7,697 bases of DNA from an uncultured Bacteriovorax sp. (lineage in GTDB: Bacteria; Bdellovibrionota; Bacteriovoracia; Bacteriovoracales; Bacteriovoracaceae): NCBI GenBank assembly GCA_946482295.1, contig CAMLRB010000169.1, positions 1 through 7,697 of the forward strand, read 5' to 3'. The notes under the pieces are model-generated. The model did no database searches and was not told where the DNA came from. It was given only the letters and a program-made list of their open reading frames with translations. The position numbers and the translations under genes were made by a program. This document shows positions 6,409 to 7,697 of the stretch, in pieces; within the stretch, counting starts at the first letter, position 1, and every line of letters begins with the position of its first letter.

Positions 6409-6906
6409 ATGTCGATTCTAAACGATCCTTCAATGAAGGAAATTATCATTGATTTTTGTAACGAAGCAGATGATTTATTTGCTCAGTTAGAATCATCTTT
6501 GGAAATTTTAGAAGCTAATCCCCTGGCGACAAAGGAGCTCGAAAAGTTTGGTCAGATCATTGATCGAATTATGGGAGCTGCTAAATCAATTGGAGCCACG
6601 GAGATTGCAACGTTTTGTGAGTTGGGAAAAGTTATAGGATATAAATCATCTCAAATCACTGACGTTCACCTAATTGAAGTTGTAGTGGCCATCTTGTTTG
6701 ATTCGCTTCACATGCTAAGAAAAATGACATTGGCCTTAAGGGCCGGTGATGATAAATGCATGAACAAATTGAATACGAAAGCTTTTGCTACCCGGCTTAA
6801 TTGGTTATCAGAAAAGTTCAAGGCGATTGAACGAGCTTCTTGTCAGATCGAGGGTAACCTCGATCAGCAGTCTATTGACGATTTAATGCAAAGTTTAGGT
6901 TTATAA
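6409..6906 (+). CDS. Hpt-like helical protein with CheZ/FliM-like CheY-binding C-terminus
   Basis: A 165-residue, mostly helical protein with no recognised family name. Residues about 10-140 resemble a histidine phosphotransfer (Hpt) bundle: DRIMGAAKSIGA (52-63) follows the Hpt pattern HxLKGxAxxxG, but Asp52 stands where the phosphorylated His would be. It therefore probably does not carry phosphate. The last residues, QQSIDDLMQSLGL (153-165), are very like the C-terminal CheY-binding peptide of E. coli CheZ (QVDDLLDSLGF) and like the FliM N-terminal motif (SQxEIDxLL). The CheZ catalytic Asp/Gln helix is not recognisable. It lies between cheY and cheX, so the best guess is a CheY-binding adaptor or competitor. 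The SD is weak, but the start is only 6 bases after the cheY stop, which suggests coupling. CDS confidence is high; function is inferred. Confidence 0.8.
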   Translation: MSILNDPSMKEIIIDFCNEADDLFAQLESSLEILEANPLATKELEKFGQIIDRIMGAAKSIGATEIATFCELGKVIGYKSSQITDVHLIEVVVAILFDSLHMLRKMTLALRAGDDKCMNKLNTKAFATRLNWLSEKFKAIERASCQIEGNLDQQSIDDLMQSLGL

Positions 6907-6912
6907 TTGGAG
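6907..6912 (+). promoter_or_regulatory. Ribosome binding site of cheX
   Basis: TTGGAG (GGAG at 6909-6912) is 5 bases before the ATG at 6918, directly after the preceding stop at 6904-6906. Confidence 0.7.
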
Positions 6913-6917
6913 TAAAA

Positions 6918-7430
6918 ATGGCCGGGGATAATACTTTTATCGAATTTTCAAAACCATTTGTAGAAGCTGCAAAAAATGTTTTCAGTACAATGGTTTTTTG
7001 TAATATTGAACCTCAAAAACCTTCGATTAAGACAGATACTTTTTCAAAAGGTGATGTAACGGCGGTGTTAGGCCTTAGTGGTGAACTTGAAAAAAATGGC
7101 AAGTCGAATCCCTATCGTGCTATGCTTGTCATTTCGTTTCCTTATGATACGTATTTTAAAGTAGCTTCTGCCATGTTAGGAGAGCAATATACATCTTATC
7201 ATCCGGACATTCGCGATTTGGGTGGCGAGATCGTCAACATGATCATGGGTAATGCAAAGAGGGATTTAAAGTCTCTGGGCTATACTTCAAATATGGCCAT
7301 TCCGTCAATGATCGAGGGGAAGGATCACAGTATTCGTTATCCGGCCAACACGACAGTAATACTTATTCCATTTGAGACAAACCATGGAAAAATGTATATG
7401 GAATTATGTTACTCGCTGACTGAAAGCTAA
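6918..7430 (+). CDS. cheX: CheX-type CheY-P phosphatase
   Basis: A 170-residue protein of the CheC/CheX/FliY family, which speeds hydrolysis of phospho-CheY. The defining helix LGGEIVNMIMGNAK (101-114) holds the catalytic pair Glu104 and Asn107 (ExxN). The family's second ExxN helix is absent, as expected for CheX, which has one active site and usually works as a dimer. Strands after it (TVILIPFET, KMYMELCYS) fit the family fold, and the length is slightly above the usual 150-160. It is the last gene of the plus-strand operon and most likely resets CheY made two genes upstream. Its stop overlaps the convergent phosphoesterase gene by 4 bases. No terminator is visible after it in the window. 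Confidence 0.92.
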   Translation: MAGDNTFIEFSKPFVEAAKNVFSTMVFCNIEPQKPSIKTDTFSKGDVTAVLGLSGELEKNGKSNPYRAMLVISFPYDTYFKVASAMLGEQYTSYHPDIRDLGGEIVNMIMGNAKRDLKSLGYTSNMAIPSMIEGKDHSIRYPANTTVILIPFETNHGKMYMELCYSLTES

Positions 7431-7697
7431 TACCTAAACTCTTTAAACGGTAGATCGCTTTTTCCACGCCATTCATTTAGTGATATTTCCAGGTGGTCGA
7501 ATTGATCGACTTCCTGGGAATTGAATTCATTTTTTTCCAATACGTCCACTTTTGCAAAAGTTAGACGAGCACCATAGAAGTTCTTTCCGAAATCCAAATT
7601 GTACATCTTTGTCCATGTTCCCGTATTGATAAAAACTGAACCATCGTCATATTCACGAAAAATTGGATCATGGGTATGACCAACAATGAGTGCTTTT
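7427..7697 (-). CDS. Metallophosphoesterase, C-terminal part (gene continues beyond window)
   Basis: The minus-strand frame is open from the window edge to the TAG at 7429-7427, giving 89 residues of a 3' gene end. It contains ALIVGHTHDP near the start of the fragment: GHTH (7681-7670) is the last metal-binding motif of calcineurin-like phosphoesterases. It is followed by DGSVFINTGTWTKMYNLDF, a strand pair typical of these enzymes, in which the product of the preceding GHTH sits next to an INTGTW segment. The N-terminal motifs (DxH, GDxxD, GNHE) lie outside the window, so substrate and subfamily cannot be named. It converges on cheX with a 4-base overlap. Confidence 0.85.
   Translation of the reverse strand, partial: KALIVGHTHDPIFREYDDGSVFINTGTWTKMYNLDFGKNFYGARLTFAKVDVLEKNEFNSQEVDQFDHLEISLNEWRGKSDLPFKEFRY

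Overview
The window looks like chromosomal DNA of a flagellated, low-to-mid GC Gram-negative bacterium. A predatory-type Bdellovibrionota (Bacteriovorax/Bdellovibrio-like) is the best guess. This rests on the short flagellin that begins MGLRINTN, the long Lys/Glu-rich signalling protein and the overall style of the genes. It is an inference from sequence style, not from a database match.

Layout. Bases 1-978 (+) hold the 3' part of a metallo-beta-lactamase-fold hydrolase whose start lies before the window. A strong rho-independent terminator (993-1023) serves the convergent flagellin gene (1884-1051, minus strand). The 289-base gap 1885-2173 separates flagellin from a divergent plus-strand operon. 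It holds a long flagellin leader with two SD-like purine boxes, a weak sigma-28-type promoter candidate, and a weak sigma-70-type candidate for the operon. The operon is tightly packed: a 922-residue protein with a receiver-like N-terminus, a degenerate Lys/Glu repeat region and a GAF-like C-terminus (2174-4942); a degenerate HD-GYP protein that starts inside the previous stop codon (4942-5988); CheY (6007-6402); a small helical Hpt-like protein ending in a CheZ/FliM-like CheY-binding peptide (6409-6906); and the CheX phosphatase (6918-7430). Finally, the 3' end of a metallophosphoesterase gene on the minus strand (7697-7427) overlaps the end of cheX by 4 bases.

How the genes fit together. 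CheY and CheX keep their key residues and form a plausible phosphorylation/dephosphorylation pair acting on the flagellar motor. The other three operon proteins look like signalling folds that have lost their chemistry: a receiver without its Asp residues, an HD-GYP without the Asp of the HD pair, and an Hpt-like helix without its His. The unit may therefore be a protein-protein scaffold around CheY, placed next to a flagellin gene. That is the most interesting feature of the window. I saw no RNA genes, CRISPR arrays, insertion sequences or attachment sites.
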